In this document: in pieces, positions 1 to 8,290 of the stretch
Position numbering within the stretch: the first letter of the stretch is position 1
Layout: each line of letters starts with the position of its first letter
Origin: Phycisphaera sp.
Lineage (GTDB): Bacteria > Planctomycetota > Phycisphaerae > Phycisphaerales > Phycisphaeraceae
Assembly (NCBI GenBank): GCA_016125215.1
Contig: WGMF01000032.1
Span: 1 to 64,000, forward strand
Direction: 5' to 3'
DNA length: 64,000 bases
Translations under genes and position numbers: made by a program
Notes under the pieces: generated by a model
The model's input: only the letters and a program-made list of their open reading frames with translations
The model's database searches: none
Told to the model about the DNA's origin: nothing

Positions 1-154
1 CCTCATCGCTGGTAAGGGGAGGCTGGCGCATACCCTACCAGTTGCTGGTAGGAGTCATCAGGCCAACCGGACCGGTTAAAGGCGAACTCCATCGCCATCA
101 TTTATTATCGCCATCTCGGCGGCATCTTCAAGAGTTCGAAATCACTGCTGGCCC

Positions 155-376
155 CCGAAAGCAACCCGGCTGTTAACCCGTTTCAACCTGTTCACGAGAG
201 AGTCCGAGAGTTCGCGGCCGGATTTTCGGCCAACGGGAGCAACCGTCATGGTTGCTTTCGGACCCCGGAATCTCGCCTGCGGAATAGAGAGCGGGGAGGC
301 AGGTGGCGGGAACGCCGTAACCCTTTGCCAGCATAGGGATATGAAAACGCCCGGCCAGTTGCCTGGTCGGGCGTTT
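155..376 (+). ncRNA. Candidate structured RNA in the gene-free first 420 bases
   Basis: No convincing gene lies in 1-420. The stretch has nested complementarity: 155-166 is the perfect reverse complement of 250-261 (12 bp), 177-182 pairs with 232-237 (6 bp), and 216-220 with 227-231 closes an inner hairpin. A 14-bp terminator-like hairpin follows at 345-376. Nested stems ending in a terminator suggest a small RNA or leader. I could not match it to RNase P, tmRNA, SRP or 6S RNA from their conserved words. The strand is a guess, since the stems fold either way. A separate palindrome (CCTACCAG, loop TTG, CTGGTAGG) lies at 35-53. Confidence 0.3.
345..376. terminator. Strong hairpin, probable factor-independent terminator
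   Basis: 345-358 pairs with 363-376 (14 bp, one G-T pair) around the loop TTGC. AAA at one end and TTT at the other allow it to work in both directions. It lies about 45 bases past the 3' end of tRNA-Asn on the minus strand and after the possible RNA on the plus strand. Confidence 0.55.
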
Positions 377-420
377 CCGTTAACTTGAACTGGCGATAAA
401 GTTCGCCAGATTGATTTTGG

Positions 421-493
421 CTCCCCGGGCTGGATTCGAACCAGCGACCTTGCGATTAACAGTCGCGCGCTCTACCAACTGAGCTACCGGGGA
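421..493 (-). tRNA. tRNA-Asn (anticodon GTT)
   Basis: The reverse complement folds into a 73-base cloverleaf. The acceptor stem pairs TCCCCGG with CCGGGGA, the D arm starts TAGCTCAG, the anticodon loop reads CTGTTAA, and the T arm carries GGTTCGAATCC. The discriminator is G. The next three bases (420-418) read CCA, so this is the only one of the window's four tRNA genes that encodes its CCA tail. Confidence 0.95.
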
Positions 494-514
494 ATCAATC
501 GGACTCAACAGCAT

Positions 515-530
515 AACCAAGACTTTGGTT
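515..530. terminator. Small hairpin after smc
   Basis: AACCAA (515-520) and TTGGTT (525-530) form a 6-bp stem with a 4-base loop, about 45 bases past the smc stop. There is no U-run, so terminator function is only a suggestion from position. Confidence 0.25.
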
Positions 531-573
531 TGTTCAAGTCCGTGATGCGGGATGTGTGAGCGGGCCTTGAGGG

Positions 574-3500
574 TTACTTGACGCTCTGGGGTTCGGGTTC
601 GGGAGTGGGGGTAGGCGTGGATTGGTTATCCGGGGGCGGGGGCTGGAGCTGGGTGGGTTGTATGGGGGAGGCGTCGACCGGGGGTTTGCCCATGAGCAGT
701 TCCGCGAGGCGTTTTTTCATGCGTGAGCCGGGGTCGTTGGGGGAGCGCGGCGTCGAGCTGTCGGCTGTCGGTTCCGGGCTGTGCTGCGTGGGTTGGGCGG
801 CAGGGTCGGATTGGAGCGTGGGCTTGGGCGGGGTGGATTTCTTTCGGCTCTTGCCGTTGGAGCGGCCGTTGTCGTTATCGTGACTGGTGTCGTGGCTGAT
901 GTCGTTGGGTTGTTTGATGTCTTGCTGGTCGCCGGCATGCAGCACTTGATTAGATGCGGGGGGTGGGGCAACATCGGCCGGCGCAGGTGTGGGCTGGGTG
1001 GCGTTGAGTTCATCGCGTTTGGACTGGTCGGCGACGGCGGTGGGGTCGAGTTTGCCGTCGGAGCCGACCTGGTCGAAGCGGACGGCGACGCGTTTGGACA
1101 CGCCGCGCTCCTGCATGGTGATGCCGTAGAGCACGTCGCAGGCCTGCATGGTGCCTTTGTTGTGTGTAATGACGATGAAGTGGGAGTGGTCGAGGAAGCT
1201 CTTGAGGATGTTGGCGTAGCGTTGGACGTTGGCCTCGTCGAGCGGGGCGTCGACTTCGTCGAGGATGGCAAAGGGGCTGGGCTTGCTCTGGAAGATCGAG
1301 AGCAGGAGGGCGACGGCGGTCATGGCTTTTTCACCGCCCGACATGAGACGGATGGATTGGAGTTCCTTGCCGGGCGGGCGAGCGACGATTTCGATGCCGG
1401 ACTCGAGCACGTCGACGTTCCCGTTCTCGTCGGGCTGGAGCAAGATGTCGGCTTTGCCCCCGCCGAAGAGCCGACGGAAGAGTCCGTTCGATCCGCCGAA
1501 GTTCTCTTTGATCTGATTGAAGACCTGCTCGAAGCGTGTGCGCGAGTCTTCGTTGATCTGTTTGATGAGGGCTTCGAGTTGTCGGCCGGCCTCTTCGATG
1601 TCGATGACCTGGTCGGCAATGGCCTTGAGGTCGGCCTCGACTTGCTGCTGTTCATCGATGGCGTCGACGTTGACGTTGCCGAGACGGTCGATTTTCTGTT
1701 TGAGTTCAGCGATCTGGGACTCGACGGCGGAGGCGTCGTAGGTCTTGGGATCGAAGTGCAGTGCGGGGGGATTGGAGGCGGCTTCCGGGGGGGCTTCCGG
1801 GGATTCGGGCGCTGGCGTTTGCTCATCCCCGGCTTGGGTGGGGGCAACCTCACCGTCGCTTTGGGGCGTGGGGTTCATCGCCGCTGCGTAGGCGGCTTCG
1901 ACGTCGAGGGAGAGTTCCTCGTGGGCACGCTGGCGGAGGCTGTCACGCAGGACCTCGACTTCGCGTTTGGCCATCTGTTTTTCATGGAGCAGCGCGTCGG
2001 CGGCTTCGAGGGCCTTGCGGTGGGTGTCGAGCTGGTCGTGCAGCGCGGTGACGCTCTCGTCCGCCTCGGTCAGGCGGGACTGGATTTCTTCGAGTCTTGC
2101 GTCGGCCTGGTCGAGTTGGGCCTGTGCCTGGAGGGCCTGTTGTTTGGCCTTGGTGGTCATCTCATCGAGTTCGGCGTGCCGCTGGCGGTGGGCATCGAGT
2201 TGGTCGGCGATGAGTTTGTGCTGGCGTTTGACATCGTCGGAAGCGATCTGTGCCTGTCGGACCTGGCGCTGGGCGGCGGTGTGTTGCTCGGCGAGTTTGC
2301 CCGCTTCGACACGCAGCGAGGTCGCGGTGTCGCGGGACTCTTCGACCTGAGTGCTCAGGAGTGCGATGGATTTTTCGATCTCGTCCACGGCGGCTTGCCG
2401 GGCGTGCGAGTCGGCTTCGAGTTTCTGGGCTTCGCCGGTGTGGGCGCTGCGCTTCTGTGAAGCGTCGTGCAACTGACGGTGGACCTGTTCGGTCTCGGCG
2501 GCAATGACGGGTTGCTCGCGTTCGAGGCGGGCGATCTGGGAGCCGAGGTTTTCCAATCGGCTGTGCAGCTCGACGCGGACGGTGTTGGCTTCGTAGATGC
2601 CGTTGCGCAGTTCCTGGCAGAGCAGCTCGATGTGCGAAGCGCGGTCGGAGAGGGAGGAGAGCTCCTGTGAGTCCTGGTTGATACGGGTGTCGAGTTCAGC
2701 CAATTGGCGTTGGAGCCGGGACAGTTCGCTCCGCCGCGCGATGAGTCCGCCGACGGATTGAGCTGTGCCGATCGGCCCGGCGACGACGCGGCCATCGGTT
2801 TCGAGCAGTTCGCCCGTGCGTGTGACAAATCGGAAGCCCCCCGGAAGTTGGGTACGGAGTTGGTACGCATGGGATAAGTCACGCGCCACGAGTGTGCGAC
2901 CGAGCAGGCGGTGCGCCAGCGGCGAGAGGGCAGGGTCGAACTTCACATGGTCGAGCAAGCGTGAGGCGCCCTCGGGGATGTCGAGGTCGGCAAAGATGGG
3001 CGAGCCGGCGGTGTCGATGGGCAGGAAGGTGACGCGGCCGCCGAGCACGCCCAGGGCCTCTTTGCCTGAATCGCTGGTGAGCACGTCGGCCCGGTCGACG
3101 ACGAGCGACTGCTGGTGATCGCCCAGCGCGGTCTCGACGATGGGCGCGTGTTCGACGTCGGTTTCGAGCATCTCGGCAAGCAGGCCACGGACGAAGCCGA
3201 ACGTCCCGCCGTCGGGCTTGCCGGAGGTGATGGCGGAGGCTTTTCGCGCCAGCACGGCCTTGACGGGGTCGGAGACGCCGGCCTGTTTGTCCTGCATTTC
3301 CTGCAAAAGTGCGCGGCGGGAGTTGAGGCTGGTGCGCTGGTCTTTGAGTTTGGCCAGGCGGTCGGCCAAATCACGGACCTGGGTGTCGAGTGAGGCGGCC
3401 TGGGATTTTTGTTCATCGAGGCGCTGGGATTGTTCGGTGATGAGCTGGCGGGCTTCGTCGTGTTTTGTGGACAGTTCGTCACGCGAGGTGAGCAGGCGTT

Positions 3501-4806
3501 CGAGTTCGGTGGCGACTTCACCGGCGCGGGTTTCGAGTTTTTCTCGCGTGGTGACGAGCGACTTCTCGAAGGCGTCGATCGAGTTGATCTCGTTGTGCAA
3601 CTGCGCGGTGCGACGCATGAGCGAGACGATGCCGGCTTTCTCGTCGTCGAGCTTGCTGCGCTGGTTGTTGAGTTCGTGCTGACGCTGGGTGTAGAGTTTC
3701 TGTGCGTCGGCGAGTTTGTGCTCGGCTTCACGCTGGCGGGTGGCCAGTTCCTCGACGAGCTTATTCTGTTCATCGAGTTCACGGGTCAGTTGCGCCGCTC
3801 GTACCTCGAGATCGTCGAGGCGCTCTTCGTCGCGCTGGGTCTGACGCTCGAGGTCGGCCAGTGAAGACTGGGCAAACTGTCTGCGTTGGTCGGCCTGTTC
3901 ACGCGCGGACTGGTGTTGCAGCCGGGCGTGCTCGGCTTGTTTTTGCTGCTGGGCAATGGATTGGCGTTCGAGCTGGGCGTCGGCGAGGTTCTGTTCGTGT
4001 TCGGAGAGGTGTCGCTGGGCGTGGGCGCGGTCGGCCTCGGCCTGTTCGAGTTGCTGCGAAAGGTCGGCCAGTTGTGTCTGGTGTTTGTGGTATTGGGCAA
4101 GCGCGTGGGTGAGGCGGAGCTGCGCGAGAAGCGAGGAGTATTCTTTGTAAGAGCGAGCCTTGCCGGCCTGGAGCTTGACGCTGCGTAGTCTCCGTTCGAG
4201 GTCATCCATGCGCTGGCGGGAGACGACGAGGTTCTGTTGCGTCTTTTCGAGTTTGCGGAGGGATTCTTTCTTGCGTGCCTTGAAGCGGGAGATGCCGGCG
4301 GCCTCTTCGAAGATCTCGCGGCGCTCGACGGGGTTGGATTCGAGGAGTTGGGCCACCTTGCCCTGTTCGATGATGGAGTAGGCGTCGGTGCCGATGCCCG
4401 TGTCGAGGAAGAGTTCGCGGATGTCGCGCAGGCGGGCGCGGTGGTTGTTGATGAGATAGTCGCTCGACCCGTCGCGGTAGAGCTGGCGTGTGACGGTGAC
4501 GGTGTCGAAGTCCAGGGGGAGTGTGCGTCCGCCGTCGGGGTTCCTGGGGTTGTCGAAGGTGAGCGTGACCGACGCCATGCCGGCGGGCTTGCGCGAGGAC
4601 GAGCCGTTGAAGATCATGTCGAGCATGCCCGAGCCGCGCAGGCTCTTGGCAGAGAGTTCGCCGAGCACCCACTTGATGGCGTCAACGACGTTGGACTTGC
4701 CGCAGCCGTTGGGCCCGACGATGCCGGTGATCGGGCAATCGAAGGGGATCTCGGTGCGGTCGGCGAAGCTCTTGAAGCCGGCGAGTGTAAGTTTGGCCAG
4801 TCGCAT
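574..4806 (-). CDS. smc: Chromosome segregation / condensin ATPase SMC
   Basis: This is the SMC subunit of bacterial condensin, which compacts and helps segregate the chromosome with ScpA and ScpB (not seen here). The N-terminal ATPase half has Walker A GPNGCGKS at residues 31-38. Long coiled coils flank a hinge at about 535-680. The C-terminal half has the ABC signature LMSGGEKA near 1155 and Walker B FAILDEVDAPLDEA near 1180. At 1410 residues it is about 200 longer than usual. The excess is a Pro/Glu-rich insert around 975-1020 and a disordered Pro/Thr/Gln/Asp-rich tail after about 1250. The ATG start fits the family N terminus, FKSFADRT. Confidence 0.97.
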   Translation of the reverse strand: MRLAKLTLAGFKSFADRTEIPFDCPITGIVGPNGCGKSNVVDAIKWVLGELSAKSLRGSGMLDMIFNGSSSRKPAGMASVTLTFDNPRNPDGGRTLPLDFDTVTVTRQLYRDGSSDYLINNHRARLRDIRELFLDTGIGTDAYSIIEQGKVAQLLESNPVERREIFEEAAGISRFKARKKESLRKLEKTQQNLVVSRQRMDDLERRLRSVKLQAGKARSYKEYSSLLAQLRLTHALAQYHKHQTQLADLSQQLEQAEADRAHAQRHLSEHEQNLADAQLERQSIAQQQKQAEHARLQHQSAREQADQRRQFAQSSLADLERQTQRDEERLDDLEVRAAQLTRELDEQNKLVEELATRQREAEHKLADAQKLYTQRQHELNNQRSKLDDEKAGIVSLMRRTAQLHNEINSIDAFEKSLVTTREKLETRAGEVATELERLLTSRDELSTKHDEARQLITEQSQRLDEQKSQAASLDTQVRDLADRLAKLKDQRTSLNSRRALLQEMQDKQAGVSDPVKAVLARKASAITSGKPDGGTFGFVRGLLAEMLETDVEHAPIVETALGDHQQSLVVDRADVLTSDSGKEALGVLGGRVTFLPIDTAGSPIFADLDIPEGASRLLDHVKFDPALSPLAHRLLGRTLVARDLSHAYQLRTQLPGGFRFVTRTGELLETDGRVVAGPIGTAQSVGGLIARRSELSRLQRQLAELDTRINQDSQELSSLSDRASHIELLCQELRNGIYEANTVRVELHSRLENLGSQIARLEREQPVIAAETEQVHRQLHDASQKRSAHTGEAQKLEADSHARQAAVDEIEKSIALLSTQVEESRDTATSLRVEAGKLAEQHTAAQRQVRQAQIASDDVKRQHKLIADQLDAHRQRHAELDEMTTKAKQQALQAQAQLDQADARLEEIQSRLTEADESVTALHDQLDTHRKALEAADALLHEKQMAKREVEVLRDSLRQRAHEELSLDVEAAYAAAMNPTPQSDGEVAPTQAGDEQTPAPESPEAPPEAASNPPALHFDPKTYDASAVESQIAELKQKIDRLGNVNVDAIDEQQQVEADLKAIADQVIDIEEAGRQLEALIKQINEDSRTRFEQVFNQIKENFGGSNGLFRRLFGGGKADILLQPDENGNVDVLESGIEIVARPPGKELQSIRLMSGGEKAMTAVALLLSIFQSKPSPFAILDEVDAPLDEANVQRYANILKSFLDHSHFIVITHNKGTMQACDVLYGITMQERGVSKRVAVRFDQVGSDGKLDPTAVADQSKRDELNATQPTPAPADVAPPPASNQVLHAGDQQDIKQPNDISHDTSHDNDNGRSNGKSRKKSTPPKPTLQSDPAAQPTQHSPEPTADSSTPRSPNDPGSRMKKRLAELLMGKPPVDASPIQPTQLQPPPPDNQSTPTPTPEPEPQSVK

Positions 4807-4935
4807 GGGGGGTTGACCTCCGTGTCGTCGTACTTGGAATTATCGGCCTGTTGCGGGCGGGGGCGACAATCCTTTGTCGGGGAATAATGGACCGGGACAG
4901 GATAACAGGATTACAGGGATTTACAGGATCGGGAA

Positions 4936-5098
4936 TGAACCGCAGAGACACAGAGACGGGGCGAGGGAGAGAGGGAATTTGAGTTCATCGGTATTGGGAC
5001 GGCCACCGGTCGCGAGCGACCGGGCTAAATGTGAAGGCTCGATATCACTGAATCCTGCCTCCCGGTTTCTCTCTGTGCCTCTGTGTCTCTGTGGTTCA
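4936..5098. repeat. Long nested inverted repeat, copy A (CCGCAGAGACACAGAG type)
   Basis: The left arm starts TGAACCGCAGAGACACAGAG at 4936. The right arm ends CTCTGTGGTTCA at 5098, so the arms are inverted copies of a word of about 8 bases repeated several times. The last three bases supply the TGA stop of the upstream minus-strand gene. A perfect 8-bp palindrome (CCGGTCGC/GCGACCGG, 5006-5023) sits inside. An ACAGGAT-rich stretch lies just outside at 4897-4930. Confidence 0.8.
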
Positions 5099-6928
5099 TT
5101 CTTCGGGTGCGGGTTGTTCGGGGGTGACGGGCGTCGGTTGATCCTGCTCGCTTTCTGGGCGGATTTGCAGGGTCGGTTCTTCGCGCATCTGGACGACGAC
5201 GCTGGCCAGGGGGTTTGGCTCGAAGTGGATCGGGGCCAGGAGTTGCTTGTCGGAGGAGAGGGCAAAGAGCGCGGAGACGACCTGGGAGTAGGAGAGGTCG
5301 AAGCCGTCGGTGGGGTTGTCGACGCTGGGCTTGTGCGCGAGGAGGAAGACGAGGTTGCCGATCGTCGGGGCCATGTTGAGGACGCGCGGCTCGGCCCCGG
5401 TGTGGGGTTGATAGAAGACCTGCACGGGGGTCTTGTCGCTGTCGCTGCGCAGGCGCAGCCGACCGTCCCACACGGAGGCCAGGAGCGGCTGCTGGAAGCC
5501 CACGTCCTTGGAGAAGATCACGATGCGCGGGCGGTGGGTCTGGCTGATGTAAACCATCGGCCAGCGCGAGGGGACGAGGTCGAGGTTGAACTTGAGTTGC
5601 CCGTCGGCCAGGATCGGGGTGTGCTGGACGGCGGGGTCGCCGATCGCGGTGAGCGATTCGTAGGCGGCGATGCGGACGGATCGCTCGGGGTCGTCGAGCA
5701 ATGAGACGAGCGTGGTCGAGCCACGGATGCTCGAGGGGAGCATGGCCAGGATTGTTGCCACACGCTGCCGGATTTCGGTGTCGTTGTTCGTGGCCAGTTG
5801 GGCAAGGTCGATGGTCGCGGCTTCGTCGCCCAGGCCCGCGCCGGCTTCGAGGGCGGCCAGGCGGACGGTCATGTTTTCGTTTTTGTAATACTTGGCCACG
5901 ACGGGGGTAGCGTTCTTGCCCAGCGCCCGCCACGCCATGACCACGCGCGGCGCGTAGGTCGGTTCGCTCTCAAGAAGTTCGCCCAGTCGCAGCGCCTGAT
6001 CGGGCACGAAGTCGCCCTCGCGCTGGAGGTAGAGGTGGGTGATCAGGTCGACGAGCAGCCCGGGGTTGGCCCGGTAGCGCGAGGGGATGTTCAGGTCGAT
6101 CACGAGGTCGGTCTTGGCCACGGCGGTGTCGTCGCGGTCGGACGGAGCACGGGGGAAGCGCTCGTTGATGCGGTTGGCGATCGTGGCGCTCATACGCCAA
6201 CTGGGCTGGTTGAGGATCAGTTCGAGGTGGCGGTCGTTGGTGACGGTCCCACCCGAGAGCACGACGACCGTGCGTGCGTATTCGTGTCGCGCCTCGTCGG
6301 TCGGGTTGCCCTGATCGTTGAATGGGCTGAGGTAAGTCTGACCACGCGCCACGGCCTGCTGACGGACAAAGCGGACGCTGGGCAGTGTGCCGCCGACGCC
6401 CAGTTCGACGGTGTAGAGGTCGCCGCCTTCGAGGCTGGTGGTCTGCGTATCGACCGCGGTGACGAGCACGTCGAACGGCGTGCCGCGTGTCGCACCGGGT
6501 GGGATCAAGCCTTCAACAGCCACGACCGCGGTGTTGGGGCTGGAGAGGAACGCGGCGGGCGAAGTGTTCTGCGTGCCGAGCGTGACGTTGCCCCAGCCCT
6601 TGAGCCGGGCTTCATTGAGCAGGCGTTGGCGCAGAAACGAAGGCACCTCGGAGGAGCCTGAGCCGGGCAGGTTGGCCACCACGCCAAAGCCGCCCACGAG
6701 CAAAGGGTCGGCCCCGCGCACCGTGCAGAGCGACCCGACCGTGCCGTGTAGAAAGGCCGGCCCGGTGTAGGTCGGCGGCGGAGGCGCAGCACCCGGGCGC
6801 TCGTCGAGCCTGGGCTTGGAATTGCAGGCAAAAAGCCCAAGCAACAACACCGCGACGAGCGTCGTGGTCGCGGCCTCCATGTTCCCGGTGATCGTGTGTT
6901 TAAGGTTGGGTGTCAATGCTCGAACCAT
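5096..6928 (-). CDS. FlgI (P-ring)-like lipoprotein with HEAT repeats
   Basis: The first half resembles the flagellar P-ring protein FlgI: LLVGGFGVVANLPGSGS near the start, then PFDVLVTAVD and SLEGGDLYTVELG. About residues 345-465 form HEAT-like alpha repeats (for example RLAALEAGAGLGDEAATIDLA). The rest is a novel domain with a Pro/Glu-rich tail. A lipobox (LLGLFAC) predicts a lipid-anchored envelope protein. The start at 6928 gives the signal sequence Arg, Lys and His residues before its hydrophobic core; ATG at 6880 is the alternative. No other flagellar gene is near, so a true P-ring role is doubtful. Its TGA stop lies within repeat A. Confidence 0.75.
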   Translation of the reverse strand: MVRALTPNLKHTITGNMEAATTTLVAVLLLGLFACNSKPRLDERPGAAPPPPTYTGPAFLHGTVGSLCTVRGADPLLVGGFGVVANLPGSGSSEVPSFLRQRLLNEARLKGWGNVTLGTQNTSPAAFLSSPNTAVVAVEGLIPPGATRGTPFDVLVTAVDTQTTSLEGGDLYTVELGVGGTLPSVRFVRQQAVARGQTYLSPFNDQGNPTDEARHEYARTVVVLSGGTVTNDRHLELILNQPSWRMSATIANRINERFPRAPSDRDDTAVAKTDLVIDLNIPSRYRANPGLLVDLITHLYLQREGDFVPDQALRLGELLESEPTYAPRVVMAWRALGKNATPVVAKYYKNENMTVRLAALEAGAGLGDEAATIDLAQLATNNDTEIRQRVATILAMLPSSIRGSTTLVSLLDDPERSVRIAAYESLTAIGDPAVQHTPILADGQLKFNLDLVPSRWPMVYISQTHRPRIVIFSKDVGFQQPLLASVWDGRLRLRSDSDKTPVQVFYQPHTGAEPRVLNMAPTIGNLVFLLAHKPSVDNPTDGFDLSYSQVVSALFALSSDKQLLAPIHFEPNPLASVVVQMREEPTLQIRPESEQDQPTPVTPEQPAPEE

Positions 6929-7017
6929 TCTCCGCCATTGCCCACCGCGAATCAAGCGCAACATCAAACCACTCAAGACCCCCACTCCCCACCTACCATT
7001 CACGTTACACTACACCC

Positions 7018-7644
7018 ATGCAACGCGATATCGATCGGGTCCTGATCGACCGACACGCCATCGCCAGGCGCATCGCGGAGTTGGCAGCCGACATCACCCG
7101 CGACCTCGGGCATCCCGCGCACAATCCCGCCCTTTCCCCCGACTCCGATCCTCACACCGACGCCTTGCACCACACCTGGCCCGACGACGGCGAGATCACC
7201 ATCATCCCCGTCCTCACCGGCTCGATCATCTTCGTGGCGGACCTCATCCGGAAGATGCCCCTGCGCCTGTCCATCCACCTCACCAGCGTCCGCTCCTACC
7301 CCGGCAAGGCCACCACCAGCAAGGGCGCGATGATCCAGAAAGAACTCTCCACGCTGCCCGAAACCCTCGAGGGCCGGGACGTGCTCGTCGTCGATGACAT
7401 CCTCGACTCGGGCAACACGCTTAGACTCGTCACCGACCTCGTCGGGCAGAAAAACCCACGCTCCCTGCGGACGTGCGTCCTCCTCCGCAAACAACGCCCC
7501 GAGGCGATGGCCTTCGACATCGACTACGTCGCCTTCGACATCCCCGACGAGTTCGTCGCGGGCTACGGCCTGGACTTCGACGGGTATTACCGCAACCTCC
7601 CCGACATCGTCACGCTCAAGCGGGAGGTGATCGGTGAGGCCTGA
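7018..7644 (+). CDS. hpt: Hypoxanthine phosphoribosyltransferase
   Basis: Salvages hypoxanthine or guanine to IMP or GMP using PRPP in the cytoplasm. The PRPP-binding motif VLVVDDILDSGNTL starts near residue 122. The family features VTAV-like ITIIPVLTGSIIFVADL and VAFDIPDEFVAGYGLD near the C terminus are both present. It has 208 residues, slightly long for the family (about 180). The ATG at 7018 starts the homologous region (MQRDIDRVLI). It is divergent from the FlgI-like gene. The downstream membrane-protein gene overlaps its end by 11 bases, implying co-transcription. Confidence 0.93.
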   Translation: MQRDIDRVLIDRHAIARRIAELAADITRDLGHPAHNPALSPDSDPHTDALHHTWPDDGEITIIPVLTGSIIFVADLIRKMPLRLSIHLTSVRSYPGKATTSKGAMIQKELSTLPETLEGRDVLVVDDILDSGNTLRLVTDLVGQKNPRSLRTCVLLRKQRPEAMAFDIDYVAFDIPDEFVAGYGLDFDGYYRNLPDIVTLKREVIGEA

Positions 7645-8239
7645 ACCCGAACACTCGACCAAACATTTGATTAGCCAACCCGGCCGCGCGTTGATCGAAT
7701 CGACCCCCGCGCCCGAGGCTCTCGTCCCCGACGCGCAACGGCTGCACACCCTCCTGCCCGCGCAACTGCTCCAGGGCGGCGAGGTCATCGTCCTGCTCAT
7801 CAAGCCCAGCGCGTGGTGGATCGTCCTCGAACCGATCGGCACCCTGGCGGCCTTTGCCTGCCTCATCGCGCTGGGGTGGGGTATCGACGCCACCGGCCTG
7901 GTCGACATCGCCCGACGCGAATTCGTGGTCGTCGGCGTCACGCTCATGGCGGTCAGGCTCTTCTGGCAGTTCCTCGACTGGCTCGGACGCGTCTACGTCC
8001 TGACCGACCGCCGGGTCATCCGCGTCGAGGGCGTCCTCCGCGTCAACGTCTTCGAGACCGCACTCAAAAACATCACCCACACCCAGACCACCTTCTCCGT
8101 CCGCGAACGCCTCTTCGGACTGGGCACCCTCGCCTTTGCCACCGCCGGCACCGCGGGCGTCGAGGCCTTCTGGCGAACCATCGCCCGGCCGCTCGAAGTC
8201 CACCAGATCGTCGTCCAGACCCTCAACCGCTACCGCTGA
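7634..8239 (+). CDS. PH-domain (YdbS/bPH2-like) membrane protein
   Basis: A 201-residue membrane protein. Two hydrophobic segments (about 57-79 and 93-115) precede a bacterial PH-like domain with the typical VYVLTDRRVIRVEG strand pair, then a region ending ARPLEVHQIVVQTL. Such proteins sit at the cytoplasmic membrane; their ligands are generally unknown. It begins with GTG inside the end of hpt, so translation is probably coupled, but no functional link to purine salvage is evident. Confidence 0.8.
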   Translation: MRPEPEHSTKHLISQPGRALIESTPAPEALVPDAQRLHTLLPAQLLQGGEVIVLLIKPSAWWIVLEPIGTLAAFACLIALGWGIDATGLVDIARREFVVVGVTLMAVRLFWQFLDWLGRVYVLTDRRVIRVEGVLRVNVFETALKNITHTQTTFSVRERLFGLGTLAFATAGTAGVEAFWRTIARPLEVHQIVVQTLNRYR

Positions 8240-8290
8240 CCCCCGCCCGCCTCCGCCTCAACCGCCATGCACGGAGTTGGCGTGCCCTTG

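Noticed and set aside
1-380. RNase P, tmRNA, SRP RNA or 6S RNA
   Set aside because: None of the conserved words of these RNAs could be found on either strand, so only an unassigned structured RNA is proposed.
248-388. A 46-codon frame in the first gene-free region
   Set aside because: It runs straight through the 14-bp terminator-like hairpin and has no ribosome-binding site.
781-2460. A 559-codon open frame on the plus strand opposite smc
   Set aside because: It is Gly/Val/Asp-rich nonsense mirroring smc codons in GC-rich DNA; smc has every family motif.
5096-6928. Annotation as the flagellar P-ring protein FlgI
   Set aside because: The HEAT fusion, lipobox and lack of flagellar neighbours make a direct FlgI call unsafe.
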